Below are positions 24,501 through 35,299 of a stretch of 64,000 nt of DNA, piece after piece; positions within the stretch are counted from its first letter, which is position 1; each line of letters begins with the position of its first letter. The stretch covers positions 16,226,055 to 16,290,054 of the forward strand of contig OZ024854.1 in the NCBI GenBank assembly GCA_964017155.1. Reading direction: 5' to 3'. Source of the DNA: Oasisia sp. SBJ-2009 (lineage: Eukaryota; Annelida; Polychaeta; Sabellida; Siboglinidae). The notes below the pieces were generated by a model. The model saw only the letters and a list, made by a program, of their open reading frames with translations. It was not told the origin of the DNA and searched no databases. A program made the position numbers and the translations under genes.

Positions 24501-27500
24501 TAAAAGAAACTGATGAGAGAGAAATGACCAACACAAATGAAGTAGTCCTGCTGCCAGTGAGGGAGACGAGGGCACCTGTCACTCACCTTGCTGCTGTAGT
24601 AGCCCAGCTTCGCCTCCTCCTCCTCTATCTGCTTGCAGCGGATGCGTTCCGTGGTTGTGTAGCGGGAATTGCTGGTAACAGATACAGCCAACTATGTCAC
24701 CTTCACTCAGGCTAACATTGAGGGACGTCACCTGCCAAACGCAGGGGATTACTGCAGATGTGAAATATCTACCTGTCAACCCACACTGGTGTCACGTCTG
24801 GTGGAACAACCCCACTGAAGTTTGAACATTACTTTAAACCTTTTCCTACTTGCTTTATCACCAATTAGTTGCACCGCAAAAAAGCCTTATGTTTGGCAGA
24901 TATTGCTTGCTTCAACGTATAAATAAGAACTGCACGGAATATCCATCATTGAATTTCCATCATGTTTTATCAGTGGCATCTATATAGAGAAAACATTTAC
25001 TTTCATCACAATATATTACAAGGATTTTGCCGTTGTATCTCATGAATGCCACATCAAGACTGACTAGCACTGTGACACGACCCCATGAATGGACTGACTA
25101 GCACTGTGACACGACCCCATGAATGGACTGACTAGCACTGTGACACCACCCCATGAATGGACTGACTAGCACTGTGACACCACCCCATGAATGGACTGAC
25201 TAGCACTGTGACACGACCCCATGAATGGACTGACTAGCACTGTGACACCACCCCATGAATGGACTGACTAGCACTGTGACACAACCCCATGAATGGACTG
25301 ACTAGCACTGTGACACCACCCCATGAATGGACTGACTAGCACTGTGACACCACCCCATGAATGAACTGACTAGCACTGTGACACCACCCCATGCATGGAC
25401 TGACTAGCACTGTGACACCACCCCATGAATGAACTGACTAGCACTGTGACACCACCCTATGAATGAACTTACTAGCACTGTGACACCACCCCATGAATGG
25501 AATGACTAGCACTGTGACACCACCCCATGAATGGACTGACTAGGTCTGTAACACCACCCCATGAATGGACTGACTAGGTCTGTAACACCACCCCATGAAT
25601 GGACTGACTAGCACTGTGACACCACCCCATGAATGGACTGACTAGCACTGTGACACCACCCCATGAATGGACTGACTAGGTCTGTAACAGTACCCCATGA
25701 ATGGACTGACTAGCACTGGGACACCACTCCATGAATGGACTGACTAGGTCGGTAACACCACCCCATGAATGAACCATCTATGTACATACAGATATGCAGT
25801 CATGAGATATCCCTGTGCACAAATCAGTAACCTTAGCAGATTGTCTATGTACCAGAAGACTTAGAACCAAGCAGACAGTGTGTGCCCATGTCTCTGAATA
25901 CAAACAAAGATTTTGCTGTGACACAGATCCAGGATATCTGACAGGACACCATCTTACTCTCGTGATCATCCCTTCACGTGCACAATTTTACTCTTCAAAT
26001 TGCTGTCATTGCTTAACGTTGATCTTGAAATCTGGCAACACTTTTGCTGGTGTCTCAGAAATAGTGTCCTCTTTTTTGTAATTAGAAAAATCTCCTTAAA
26101 TTTAATAATGTATTATGTCTGACAATTTCTGTTGACAATCTCTCATGTCAGTTACTCACAAGTCTTTAATCCACTGCTCGTTGACAAACTTTGTGCCCTG
26201 AAATGACTTCTCAAAGAAACTTGCTGCTGGCGACCTGCATCATGGGGCAGAAAGCACACATCAAGCAACCATCTTCCACGAGAACATTTACAACTGATTA
26301 GATGTCAGACGTCAACAACATTCTTTGAATTAAACGTACACAATTCATCCCTGTTATGGATGCAACACGAAGACACAACCCAAGACCCGTACTGAGAATG
26401 ATGGCAACTTGGAATAGAAAGAATGCTGTACGATTTCAGCTGAACCCGAGTGATGGCCGTTACATCCACTTACTTTGGAGGAGGCATTGGTGCCTTCTTC
26501 ACTTCAATGATTTCTACTTCCTCCTTACTGTTCTCGTCACTGTCACTGTCCAGATCTGAGGGAGGAAACAATAATATTGCTTAAGTTTCCTCTGCATTTT
26601 GCTTCATCAACTCTACAAGCAATCATTCCCGTAAATGGGTACATTTTATCAGTTCACTGTGAAACACTTCACAACCCTCAGCAAGTCTGCCTGAAGTCTG
26701 TCTCCACATACATAGCCACTAGACCTTGCAAAAGAATGTAATTTTGTAATCAATCCATTACTTCTTATACACAGTGCATAATATAAAATGTCTTCACTAA
26801 AAATATTTTTCCTGTTTTATATATATATATATATATATCTCGTTCAACCTACCGATCACCTCAGGCTTGTCCAGGGTCTTTGTCACAGGTCTAGAAATGT
26901 TTCGACGTTTCTGTGGGGAGCTGATAATGTGCTCCTTTGCCACTGTCAACTTGTGAGCGGCTGTCCTTGACTTCACCGGGGCGTGTTTGAGACCTCCGCC
27001 CCCTCGCTCCATGGGCTTGGCCGGGGCACGACTGGGTCTAGCTGGTTCTGTCTTCAGGGCAGTGAGTCCGTGGGGAGCTATACTTGTGCCCAGGAGAGTG
27101 CAGTTCTCCCTGTCACAGACACACCAACACATCAACACCTGTCACAAACACACCTACACATCAACACCTGTCACAGACACACATACACATCAACACATGT
27201 CACACAGACACACCTACACCTGTCACAAACACACATACACATCAACACCTATCACAGACACACCTACACATCAACACCTGTCACATACACACCTACACAT
27301 CAACACCTGTCACATACACACCTACACATCAACATCTGTCACACAAACACACCTACACATAAACATCTGCCACAAACACACCTACACATCAACACCTATC
27401 ACACAAACACAGCTACACACCAACACATGCCACAGACACACCTACACATCAACACCTGTCACACAGACACATCAACACCTGTCACAGACACACCTACACA

Positions 27501-30500
27501 TCAGTGCCTGTCACACATACACCTACACATCTACACCTGTCACAGACACACCTACACATAAACACATATCACAGTCACACCTACACATCAACACCTGTCA
27601 CATACACACCTACACATCAACATGTCACAGACACACCTACACATCAACACATGTAACATAAACACACCTACACATCAACATCTGCCACAGACACACCTAC
27701 ACATCAACACCTGTCACACAGACACACCTACACATCAACACCTGTCACACAGACACACCTACACCTGTCACACATCAACACCTGTCACACAGACACACCT
27801 ACACCTGTCACACATCAACACCTGTCACACAGACACACCTACACCTGTCACACAGACACACCTACACATCAACACCTGTCACATAGACACACCTACACAT
27901 CAACACCTGTCACATAGACACACCTGCTCACTCAACATGATCTTTCATGAACTTGGGCAAGATCTATGATACAGTGATGCTAAATACAAACAAAACTAAT
28001 CACTTAATATTTGCTGATTTATCTCTGAGAACTGACACCAGTCAATTTCTAAAACCGATGCTCCACTTACGAAGTTGCATTAGCCAGAGACAAGTTGAAG
28101 GGACGAGAGTGGACGTGGCCGCCGTCTCCACCTTGACCGTCCTCACCAGCGGCGGTCAGATCGATGGGACTAGACGCCATCTTGCTGTAGTGCTGGATGA
28201 GCTGGGCGTAGATATTGCGCTGCTCCATATGAATACTCTGAGGACAGATACAATACACTCAACGTCACTGATGACAGATTTTTCTGGAGACACATACATT
28301 ACAACATGACTGCCATGTAAATGTGGTCTAAACAATACCACAGTCACACATACAAAATCAATTATAAGTGCAATATAATTTCAAAATTAAAACCAATAAC
28401 ATTTACAGCCTTTGTCCGAGATAAATCACAAATACAATTACATATCCAGTTCGACAATGCAAACTTTACTAAATATGAACTCGCTTTGCCAACAGTCTGT
28501 CGACCACTCATGTTTACTCTTTCAAGATGTATCCTCAAACTGAATGAGTGTATTACAATACTGTTTCACATAGACTTACCTCCTCGGCTGTGAGTTTTGC
28601 ATGGTTCTGTTGTCGTGGGAGAAAGCGGGAACTGCGCCTTCTGCCCAGTAACTTGGAGGTGAGTGATGTACCTTTTCTAGGGCCGTGAGTGTACGGATCA
28701 GGCCTTAACAACAAACACATGCAGCCTATCAAAACTGAAAGGATTTCTTGAGAAAATCATTTATCTGTATGTACAGCAGGCATATTGGGACAACGAACAC
28801 AAACTTGTAATTGTCTATAGTATATATTTCTCAATAGAATTTTCATCTCAGGATGACAATTTTGTGCATTACACACTGTACACAGTACACACATAAATAT
28901 ACTTGCGCAAATTTAGAGACAGCCATGGCAGTATCGGTAGTTACAGACGCATCATACATTATGTCCCACAGCAATGTAGGCCGTATCCAGCACTAGTCTT
29001 GTTATGGACGTTGAGAGGAAATGTTGTGTGTACAACACATCTACAGTTTTCAGTCATGAAGGCAAACAGTGGTAATCATGAAACCTCCCCCAGTCAGACC
29101 TACCTGTAAACTCTTCCCCAGTCAGACCTACCTGTAAACTCTCCCCCAGTCAGACCTACCTGTAAACTCTCCCCCAGTCAGACCTACCTGTAAACTCTCC
29201 CCCAGTCAGACCTACCTATAAACTCTCCCCCAGTCAGACTTACCTGTAAACTCTCCCCCAGTCAGACCTACCTGTAAACTCTCCCCCAGTCAGACCTACC
29301 TGTAAACTCTCCCCCAGTCAGACCTACCTGTAAACTCTCCCCCAGTCAGACCTACCTGTAAACTCTCCCCCAGTCAGACCTACCTGTAAACTCTCCCCCA
29401 GTCAGACCTACCTGTAAACTCTCCCCCAGTCAGACCTACCTGTAACCACTCCCCCCAGGCATGCCTGCAGCTTTCTGCTGTGACAATGGTGCCTTGAACT
29501 CAACATCTGTTTTCAACAAAACAAATTAAATATAGTCAACATTATTTGTCTAAAACCATGTAGCAGATGACAATTTGGATATGTCAAGGATCAGTGAGTT
29601 AAGTGACGAAATAGCTACTATCAAGATGGCTGTCAATAACACATTCCACTGTCATACTATTGTAGCGACACAACATCAGCCATTATCATATTTAAGGACT
29701 AACAGCTGTATGTCATTCATTATTATTCTACATTTAAATAGTTAATGATTAAATATACCAGCATTTTAATAGGTTGATTAGACAAGGCAATTTTTTTTAC
29801 CATTTTGAAAACACAAATTCTATTTAAAGTGTTTTACACCAATCAGTTGCTGATTGAATTATAGGATATATCGCAGTGAGTCTTGGTCGACGTGATTCTG
29901 AACTAAAGCTTTCTACGTGAATGGGCAAAATTTCCCAGCTTTGACATTTTTCGCGATTTGCCCCCAAACCCTTCATTTGTAGAACACAGCACACCCTGAC
30001 CCTGACTTAGAGTTGTGTCCCTATCTGTGACTCGAGTTTTGTACCTATCTGTGACTGTTTGATGTATCCCTACCCGTGAATGCTAGTTCTATCCCTACCT
30101 ATATGACCGTTTGTTCTATCCCTACATATATGACTGTTTGTTCTATCCCTACCTATATGACCGTTTGTTCTATCCCTACCTATATGACCGTTTGTTCTAT
30201 CCCTACATATATGACTGTTTGTTCTAGCCCTACCTGTGACTGTTTGTTATGACCCTACCTGTGACTACTGTGAATTGCATTCCTACCTGTGGCTGTGCCA
30301 AATTTGAAACTATTTCCTGCTGTCACCGTCGGATTCACCAGAGAGGGGAATTGGTAGCCAGGGAAGGAGCTCTTTGGAACAGTCAGGCCAGAGGAGGAGC
30401 TCTTTGGTGCAACAAAACCCCCTGTGACACAGGGATCCACACAAGTTCACTGATTACTGTAGCATTTTCTCACACATCTATCTTTACGTGGGTATACAAA

Positions 30501-32408
30501 TCAGCGAAATGAAGATACCACCAACAGGTCACCGAAGAACTTCAATCCAGCATTGCAGAGTCACATAACCACCATAGTTGGATGGCAGTAAACACTCAGT
30601 CTACACGATCACTGACAATATTACTGATCCTGAAGATACAACCTCAATCTAAACTCTAAAGTCTAAACTGCTAAATCCTGCATGGTGCTGGGCTCTGTTT
30701 CGATGAGTGCATCACATAATCCTTCAAAATTAACTATATTCCCAAACAAATATATATATATATACATAATTACATATATAAATATTATATACAGTTATAT
30801 TATGTATAAATACATGTACCCGGTATATGTATGTATATACATATATAAACATATATGTGACCCATCTTAACAAAATGAGCCGATGTCTGTAACTTTCAAA
30901 ATTGAGTTATTGGTATCATTGGAAAGAGCAGTCTCGGCTTTCTCATGATGTAAGAAGATTATGTCAATCACAAGTGATGTTACGGCGCGCTAAACATGTG
31001 AGGGATAGAAACTTTCAAAACAGTCATCAAAATTTCAACAACGCTTTGTCATGTTTCATTAAATGCATGTTGTTTACCATGGACAGATCTTACTGATATT
31101 CAGCATATGAATAGATAATGGCATGGAGAAGACATTCTGCTAATATGAAAACAAGATCTTTGTAAGAAAAGAGTAGCCGTACAATTAATTGCTGAAAATT
31201 CTCGTACCTTCATTGGCTTCAACAGTAAGAATCACAACAGTTGGTTATGTTTAACACTGAAGAATAGCATGGCTACATAGACAAGAGATCTATGACAGTG
31301 TCCAGAAACATCATCCATAGCTTCTAGACTGGCCACGTCCTCGCTTGTGTAGTGTTAGCTCGGTGTTGATGGGTGCGGGTGACAGTCAAGCTGAAGCCAA
31401 GGCCATGTGCCAGCCCACCTCGTCTTCTACCCAGGCCTCTCCTTGTGGCTCATCAGATACAGACAGTAAGTCAACCGTGACAGTGTCCGGCGATGCTTAG
31501 TTTCCTGCTAACTGTGACTGGACAACCTTGTAATGAGTAATTTATACAGCTTGGCTTCGACAAAGAAGCTACGCCACTGTCGGACATTGACTAGCATCTT
31601 TATTTACAAATGAAAATCTGGGTCATAGACAGCAATTTGCACATAGACACGGGCAGTGCACCTGCACATGTACAGATTATTTTATCACCTTCTCGCGCCA
31701 CCGATCGCGCGATCTGGGTGGTGATGTTGCTATGCCGTTGTTTTAACAGCTGATATGCTAAAGTCACCCCTTCAAGGCCTCTGTGGATGACAGTTCGAAT
31801 TTATTAACATACGTTTGCCTCTATATGGACTGACAACACACCAAGCTTCCTCGTGGTGCCTGATCTGTAATGGATCGTCCCAAATTTAGCGGCAAAGAAT
31901 GTGTGCAATTAACGACTTTTTCCGTATCGTTTCATTATATCCAAGTGGAACACTACCTATAGCTCTTCTAATATGACACCAAATTACATAAAACAGACAT
32001 TGCTAATAGCGAAAATTATAAAATGAACACTAAGAAATGACATTCAGGAAAATCTCAAAATTGTTGAATTCGCATTTTTTTCACAAAAACAGCATTTACG
32101 GAAAATTTGTTTTATAGACATCCAACTCATTTCGTTAAGATGGGTCACATACATAAACACACAGTCTAGATCAATCAGATTCCACAGGTCTGAGGGTGCA
32201 GTTTTGGGTGAAAACTTACCTGATAGGAAGCTGCTGTCTCTGGCCACTAGCGGGTCACACTGCGGAGGTGATGACGACATGTTGGTCATTCTTGACCGAC
32301 GGTCAGTCTGGTCCGTAGTCTTGTAGTAGAATGAGTCGGCGAAGGAGAGCTTCCTTTGTTCCACCCAGTCAGCCATGCCAGCAAACGACAGCCACGGCAT
32401 CCATGTGT
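18469..32408 (-). CDS. SENP1/2-like: SENP1/2-like SUMO-specific cysteine protease (multi-exon)
   Basis: A Ulp1-family (C48) protease that matures SUMO precursors and removes SUMO from proteins, usually in the nucleus or at the nuclear envelope. Coding exons from 5' to 3' on the minus strand: 32408-32220, 30421-30287, 29506-29440, 28703-28580, 28237-28071, 27109-26853, 26555-26474, 26234-26160, 24671-24587, 24011-23979, 23583-23463, 23071-22929, 21820-21602, 21365-21286, 19482-19404, 19189-19094, 18531-18469 (TGA). All phases agree, giving about 670 residues, close to vertebrate SENP1. The N-terminal half is low-complexity with RRRSSRF and QKRR basic patches (possible nuclear signals), [10 protein letters not shown] and an acidic [13 protein letters not shown] stretch. 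The C-terminal catalytic domain has [28 protein letters not shown] and [15 protein letters not shown]1 and SENP2 cannot be separated here. Confidence 0.92.
19094..19189 (-). CDS. SENP exon with catalytic Cys
   Basis: A 96-nt exon, phase 0-0: [20 protein letters not shown] and so on. Gln of QQM forms the oxyanion hole and Cys of SDCGMF is the nucleophile, both intact. The catalytic site is therefore complete and the protease is predicted to be active. Confidence 0.95.
19785..21250 (-). repeat. 31-bp G-rich minisatellite, about 47 copies
   Basis: The plus-strand unit is CCCATGGAGTTGTAACTCCT followed by CCCTCCCCCAG (31 bp). Each unit carries a perfect 6-bp inverted repeat (GGAGTT-GT-AACTCC), and on the minus strand three G-runs close together (GGGCTGGGGGAGGG). 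All three minus-strand frames are open because 31 is not a multiple of 3 and the unit has no stop, so the long open frames across it are not genes. It fills the SENP intron between the catalytic-Asp exon and the next one. Confidence 0.97.
21286..21365 (-). CDS. SENP exon with catalytic Asp
   Basis: An 80-nt exon, phase 0-2: [20 protein letters not shown] and TCLNKL. The Asp of YYDSMGG completes the triad. The intron that follows it contains the 31-bp array at 19785-21250, whose core resembles this exon. Confidence 0.95.
21602..21820 (-). CDS. SENP exon with catalytic His
   Basis: A 219-nt exon, phase 0-0, 73 codons. It encodes [36 protein letters not shown] and [12 protein letters not shown]. 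The His of HW is the catalytic histidine of C48 proteases. Its spacing to the Asp in the next exon is 17 residues, as in human SENP1. Confidence 0.95.
22838..22926 (-). repeat. Short tandem repeat abutting a SENP donor site
   Basis: GGTCAGTGACC-type units of 14 and about 24 bp alternate (GTGGTCAGTGACC, CCACTACTGTGGTCAGTGACC in shorter pieces). They run straight into the donor of exon 23071-22929. Confidence 0.8.
22929..23071 (-). CDS. SENP exon: start of the catalytic domain
   Basis: A 143-nt exon, phase 1-0. It contains [30 protein letters not shown] and [10 protein letters not shown], the conserved entry to the C48 domain. The upstream acceptor is preceded by an unusually C-rich tract on the minus strand (23074-23100). 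Confidence 0.93.
23463..24671 (-). CDS. SENP exons: coiled/acidic linker before the catalytic domain
   Basis: Exons 24671-24587 ([20 protein letters not shown]), 24011-23979 (11 codons, [11 protein letters not shown]) and 23583-23463 ([20 protein letters not shown] then the Ser/Glu run and VIDEFP). These match the region of SENP1 with the R-x-R-x(2)-Q-I-E-E charged helix and the acidic DEFPE motif. The 33-nt exon is a true small exon, with consensus sites on both sides. Confidence 0.85.
23869..23957. repeat. 34-bp tandem repeat in a SENP intron
   Basis: AAGACTGTCACTAGAAGACT then GTCATAAT, repeated about 2.5 times, just 3' of the 33-nt exon. On the other side of that exon is a short ACACAGTTAAC triplicate (24026-24066). 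Confidence 0.75.
25063..25785. repeat. 34-bp minisatellite, about 21 copies
   Basis: Unit ACTGACTAGCACTGTGACAC followed by CACCCCATGAATGG. The main variants are CACGACC/CACCACC and AGGTCTGTAAC. It is wholly intronic (SENP intron between 24672 and 26159) and far from both splice sites. Confidence 0.95.
26160..27109 (-). CDS. SENP exons: variable N-terminal half
   Basis: Exons 27109-26853 (85 codons, basic, with [11 protein letters not shown]), 26555-26474 ([20 protein letters not shown] then APMPPP) and 26234-26160 ([20 protein letters not shown] then WIKD). FVNEQWIKD corresponds to the L-W-I-K-E segment of SENP1. DSDSDE is an acidic, casein-kinase-2-like stretch. Phases 2, 1, 2 and 2 link them without a gap. 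Confidence 0.82.
27110..27930 (-). repeat. 29-bp minisatellite containing copies of the adjacent 3' splice site
   Basis: Plus-strand unit CAACACCTGTCACAGACACA then CCTACACAT, about 28 copies with indels. On the minus strand the unit contains TGTCTGTGACAG|G, which is the sequence of the authentic acceptor of the SENP exon that starts at 27109. The core GTGACAG recurs about 20 further times in the array. Confidence 0.93.
28071..32408 (-). CDS. SENP exons: N-terminal part
   Basis: Exons 32408-32220 ([20 protein letters not shown]...), 30421-30287 (contains the internal repeat [15 protein letters not shown]), 29506-29440, 28703-28580 (basic [10 protein letters not shown], then KLTAEE) and 28237-28071 ([20 protein letters not shown]). 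The last two match the SENP1 segment T-A-E-E...I-Y-R-Q-L-L-Q. The start codon is not fixed: the first Met may lie in this exon set or in the tentative exon at 32801-32862. Confidence 0.75.
29083..29439 (-). repeat. 28-bp minisatellite containing copies of the adjacent 5' splice site
   Basis: Minus-strand unit GTAGGTCTGACTGGGGGAGA then GTTTACAG, about 13 near-identical copies. The authentic donor of exon 29506-29440 is GGTTACAG|GTAGGTCTGA. The exon's last 16 nt match the unit at 14 positions, so the exon end looks like the first unit of the array. Confidence 0.95.
30006..30286 (-). repeat. About 27-bp degenerate minisatellite next to a 5' splice site
   Basis: Plus-strand unit CTATCCCTACCTATATGACC then GTTTGTT, about 9-10 copies. 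On the minus strand the authentic donor is CCACAG|GTAGGA, and the two nearest units read TCACAGGTAGGG. More distant units decay to TATAGGTAGGG or TATATGTAGGG. Confidence 0.88.
31369..31465 (+). CDS. Speculative coding exon antisense to the SENP intron
   Basis: An ATG opens 32 codons ([20 protein letters not shown] and so on) ending phase 1 at GACA|GTAAGT, a strong donor. The stretch is less AT-rich than its surroundings. No partner exon or homology was recognised; it may be chance. Confidence 0.25.
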
Positions 32409-32800
32409 CTGCAACAGGCAACACTAGGCCATGGAAATAGGGAATTAAAGTGAGTCCTCAGAAACAAATATGAGCGACATTGAAACTCGGATACAGAGAA
32501 GAGTCGAAAATAATGTGTCTGCAGATCTATGTTTATCTGCTGCAACTATGTGTAAAATGCAGAGTATTACCCAGGATGCTAAACCCATGTCATCATGCTT
32601 GAATTTTTCACCTGTCCCACTGGTAAAAAGCATTTTCTTGCTCATATTTGGACTCATCTTATCAGTATCTCTTTCAAATCGGACAACTGACAATCATATA
32701 AACACTCTGTCTACAGAGGTGAACTGTACAATATGTTGTATGCTTAGTTGGCTTCACCACAGTCTATAGAAGTAAACCGTAGAATAATGTATGTCCTTAC

Positions 32801-32862
32801 TTGGCTTCACCTCTGCCTTTCTTCTCTTTGCATGTTGATCACGTTCTTCATCATATGCAGAA
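32801..32862 (-). CDS. Tentative 5' exon of the SENP-like gene
   Basis: TTGTTTCAG acceptor and CCAA|GTAAGG donor bound a 62-nt segment. In the phase that joins the next exon it reads HMMKNVINMQRRKAEVKP, which contains possible start codons. Another frame gives a charged peptide but would not join. Treat it as a likely exon with an uncertain coding role. Confidence 0.4.
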
Positions 32863-34440
32863 CTGAAACAAATGTTACAGAATTAAACTATACACTCAAA
32901 AAGGCTATAGACAGTGATACTACAAACAAATTATTACACAAAATGGCAGCTCATAATAAAAAATAGTATCATTTGTCCATCTAATCAATGTGTCATTTGC
33001 TAAACATTTAGTATTTAGGCACATTGCATCACTCCAATACAGGTGTTGTGATCTAGGTCAAAGTTGCCAGCTACTTCATATTTTAAGGTGATATAATGGA
33101 TGGCGCCAGGGGACACTGCAAACATGCAACAATGGTGTGGTGTGTTATTTTTGTTGTTGATTTCATATTGTGATTTACTTAACACATTTCTCCCATGGAA
33201 TAATTGAATAACCTGGTATAATTAAGTCACAGAAAATAATTCATGAAATTGATGTTCAACATGGGATATCATGTGGGGATATATTATTACTACCATGAAT
33301 GTTGAGCTGTCTAAGCGGAACAGTACATAGGCACTATGAACGATACAATGTGATGCCTATGGTGCATTTTCTGACTAGATGGTTGATGTTAAAGGCCATA
33401 TAATGGGATAAATGGTGGTATTGAAAAATGGTCCTATTAGAAAATAGGCCAAACCTTTTGGACTCAAAATATAAAATATAGGAGCATCCATAAATCTGGA
33501 GAAAATACTGGAATCAATGTTTTCATGTACATAATCGCATAGCCTATTTGTAGGCTGTATGAGCAGCTTCAACACACAAGCCAGTATTAGTCAAAAGTGT
33601 AGATTCCTTTCAAGTCAAAGTATGGCTAAATGGGGTAATCAGGAAATCCAGCTGAAGTATTCACTTGTATTATAAATATAAGTAATAGGTCAATTATTTT
33701 TGCTTTGCTTCCTATTGCTATTACATTGCATTCTAATCTCTAGCCAATTACAACATTTGTAACTGTTCCTATTACCATCACCCCGGCCCAAGACTGCTGA
33801 GTGCCTACATGACAGTTGCTGATAATGATAAAAAATATACGCCAGTTCGTAAGTACTTCAGAGTTCAGTTTTCATAGTTAGACTTAGAACAACCCTTTTC
33901 AAAGCCTACGTTTTGCGATTTAACACAAAACTGGATATAATTTGTTATGTTGCAGATATATCACATCAATATCTTCCGGAAGAACATGACCAAATTTGAG
34001 TAAACATGGCAAGACACAGCCAGTCCCGCGATTATTTAGCCCACATCAGTATACTGGTAACGAAGAACTACTACTTAGCACCACAAATTATCAGGGAGAC
34101 ACACATTATCGCCCGGTCAATATTTGAACAAAAGATCCCTACGTCGTTTGCGAATTAAAACATTTGAGTTTATTTCATGAAATATTAAATAACTTACATC
34201 ATCTAGTGTATTATTACCTTAACTGTGATCTTTTTCTTGAAGGTTCTTTCGAAGATCCTGTAAAAAACGCCAACAATTTCGATATCATCACAACAAGCCA
34301 TCCAAAACTTGCAGCGCGTAGTAGCCTCGATGACACAGGCTCCGTGAGGTGGCAGCACTTTTAAGCTCCGGGGCAGAATTTGACATAAAGCATACCCTTT
34401 TTAGTAACATTATACAAAAAAATACTGAAACCTGACAAAA
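32863..34440. other. 5' region of the SENP-like gene, no clear promoter
   Basis: AT-rich, without a recognised coding exon, CpG-rich core or TATA box in the expected place. A 40-bp segment at 34318-34363 matches (inverted) part of the dispersed repeat at 57388-57430. The first exon(s) of the SENP gene probably lie here but I could not place them. Confidence 0.4.
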
Positions 34441-34458
34441 TAGAAACAATTATTTACT

Positions 34459-34683
<225 letters not shown>

Positions 34684-35138
34684 GTGCGTGTGCGTGTGCG
34701 TGTGCGTGTGCGTGTGCGTGTGCGTGTGCGTGTGCGTGTGCGTGTGCGTGTGCGTGTGCGTGTGCGTGTGCGTGTGCGTGTGCGTGTGCGTGTGCGTGTG
34801 CGTGTGCGTGTGCGTGTGCGTGTGCGTGTGCGTGTGCGTGTGCGTGTGCGTGTGCGTGTGCGTGTGCGTGTGCGTGTGCGTGTGCGTGTGCGTGTGCGTG
34901 TGCGTGTGCGTGTGCGTGTGCGTGTGCGTGTGCGTGTGCGTGTGCGTGTGCGTGTGCGTGTGCGTGTGCGTGTGCGTGTGCGTGTGCGTGTGCGTGTGCG
35001 TGTGCGTGTGCGTGTGCGTGTGCGTGTGCGTGTGCGTGTGCGTGTGCGTGTGCGTGTGCGTGTGCGTGTGCGTGTGCGTGTGCGTGTGCGTGTGCGTGTG
35101 CGTGTGCATGTGCATGTGCATGTGCATGTGCATGTGCA

Positions 35139-35144
<6 letters not shown>
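34684..35144. repeat. (GTGCGT)n hexamer array, about 70 copies, then (GTGCAT)n
   Basis: About 420 bp of perfect GTGCGT hexamers, then six or seven GTGCAT hexamers. Every step alternates pyrimidine and purine. The long repetitive open frames on both strands are artefacts. Confidence 0.98.
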
Positions 35145-35188
<44 letters not shown>

Positions 35189-35290
35189 TATACACATACA
35201 CATATGTGTATGTGCGTGCGTGTGTGCGTGTGTGCGTGTGTGCGTGTGTGCGTGTGTGCGTGTGTGCGTGTGTGCGCGTGTGTGTGTGTA
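35145..35290. repeat. (AT)n then GT/GC-rich repeat
   Basis: About 40 bp of AT, a TGCATATACACATACACATA bridge, then GTGCGTGTGT-type repeats to 35290. It is a continuation of the alternating tract. Confidence 0.9.
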
Positions 35291-35299
35291 TTATTTTCT

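Noticed and set aside
25063..25785. Fifth splice-site-derived array in SENP (units contain TGTCACAGTGC on the coding strand)
   Set aside because: It lies hundreds of bases from both exons of its intron and does not match their junctions; the CACAG is not next to a good pyrimidine tract.
26983..27969. Plus-strand frames of [16 protein letters not shown] repeats
   Set aside because: Translation of the 29-bp intronic array on the strand opposite to SENP. No start, splice or composition support.
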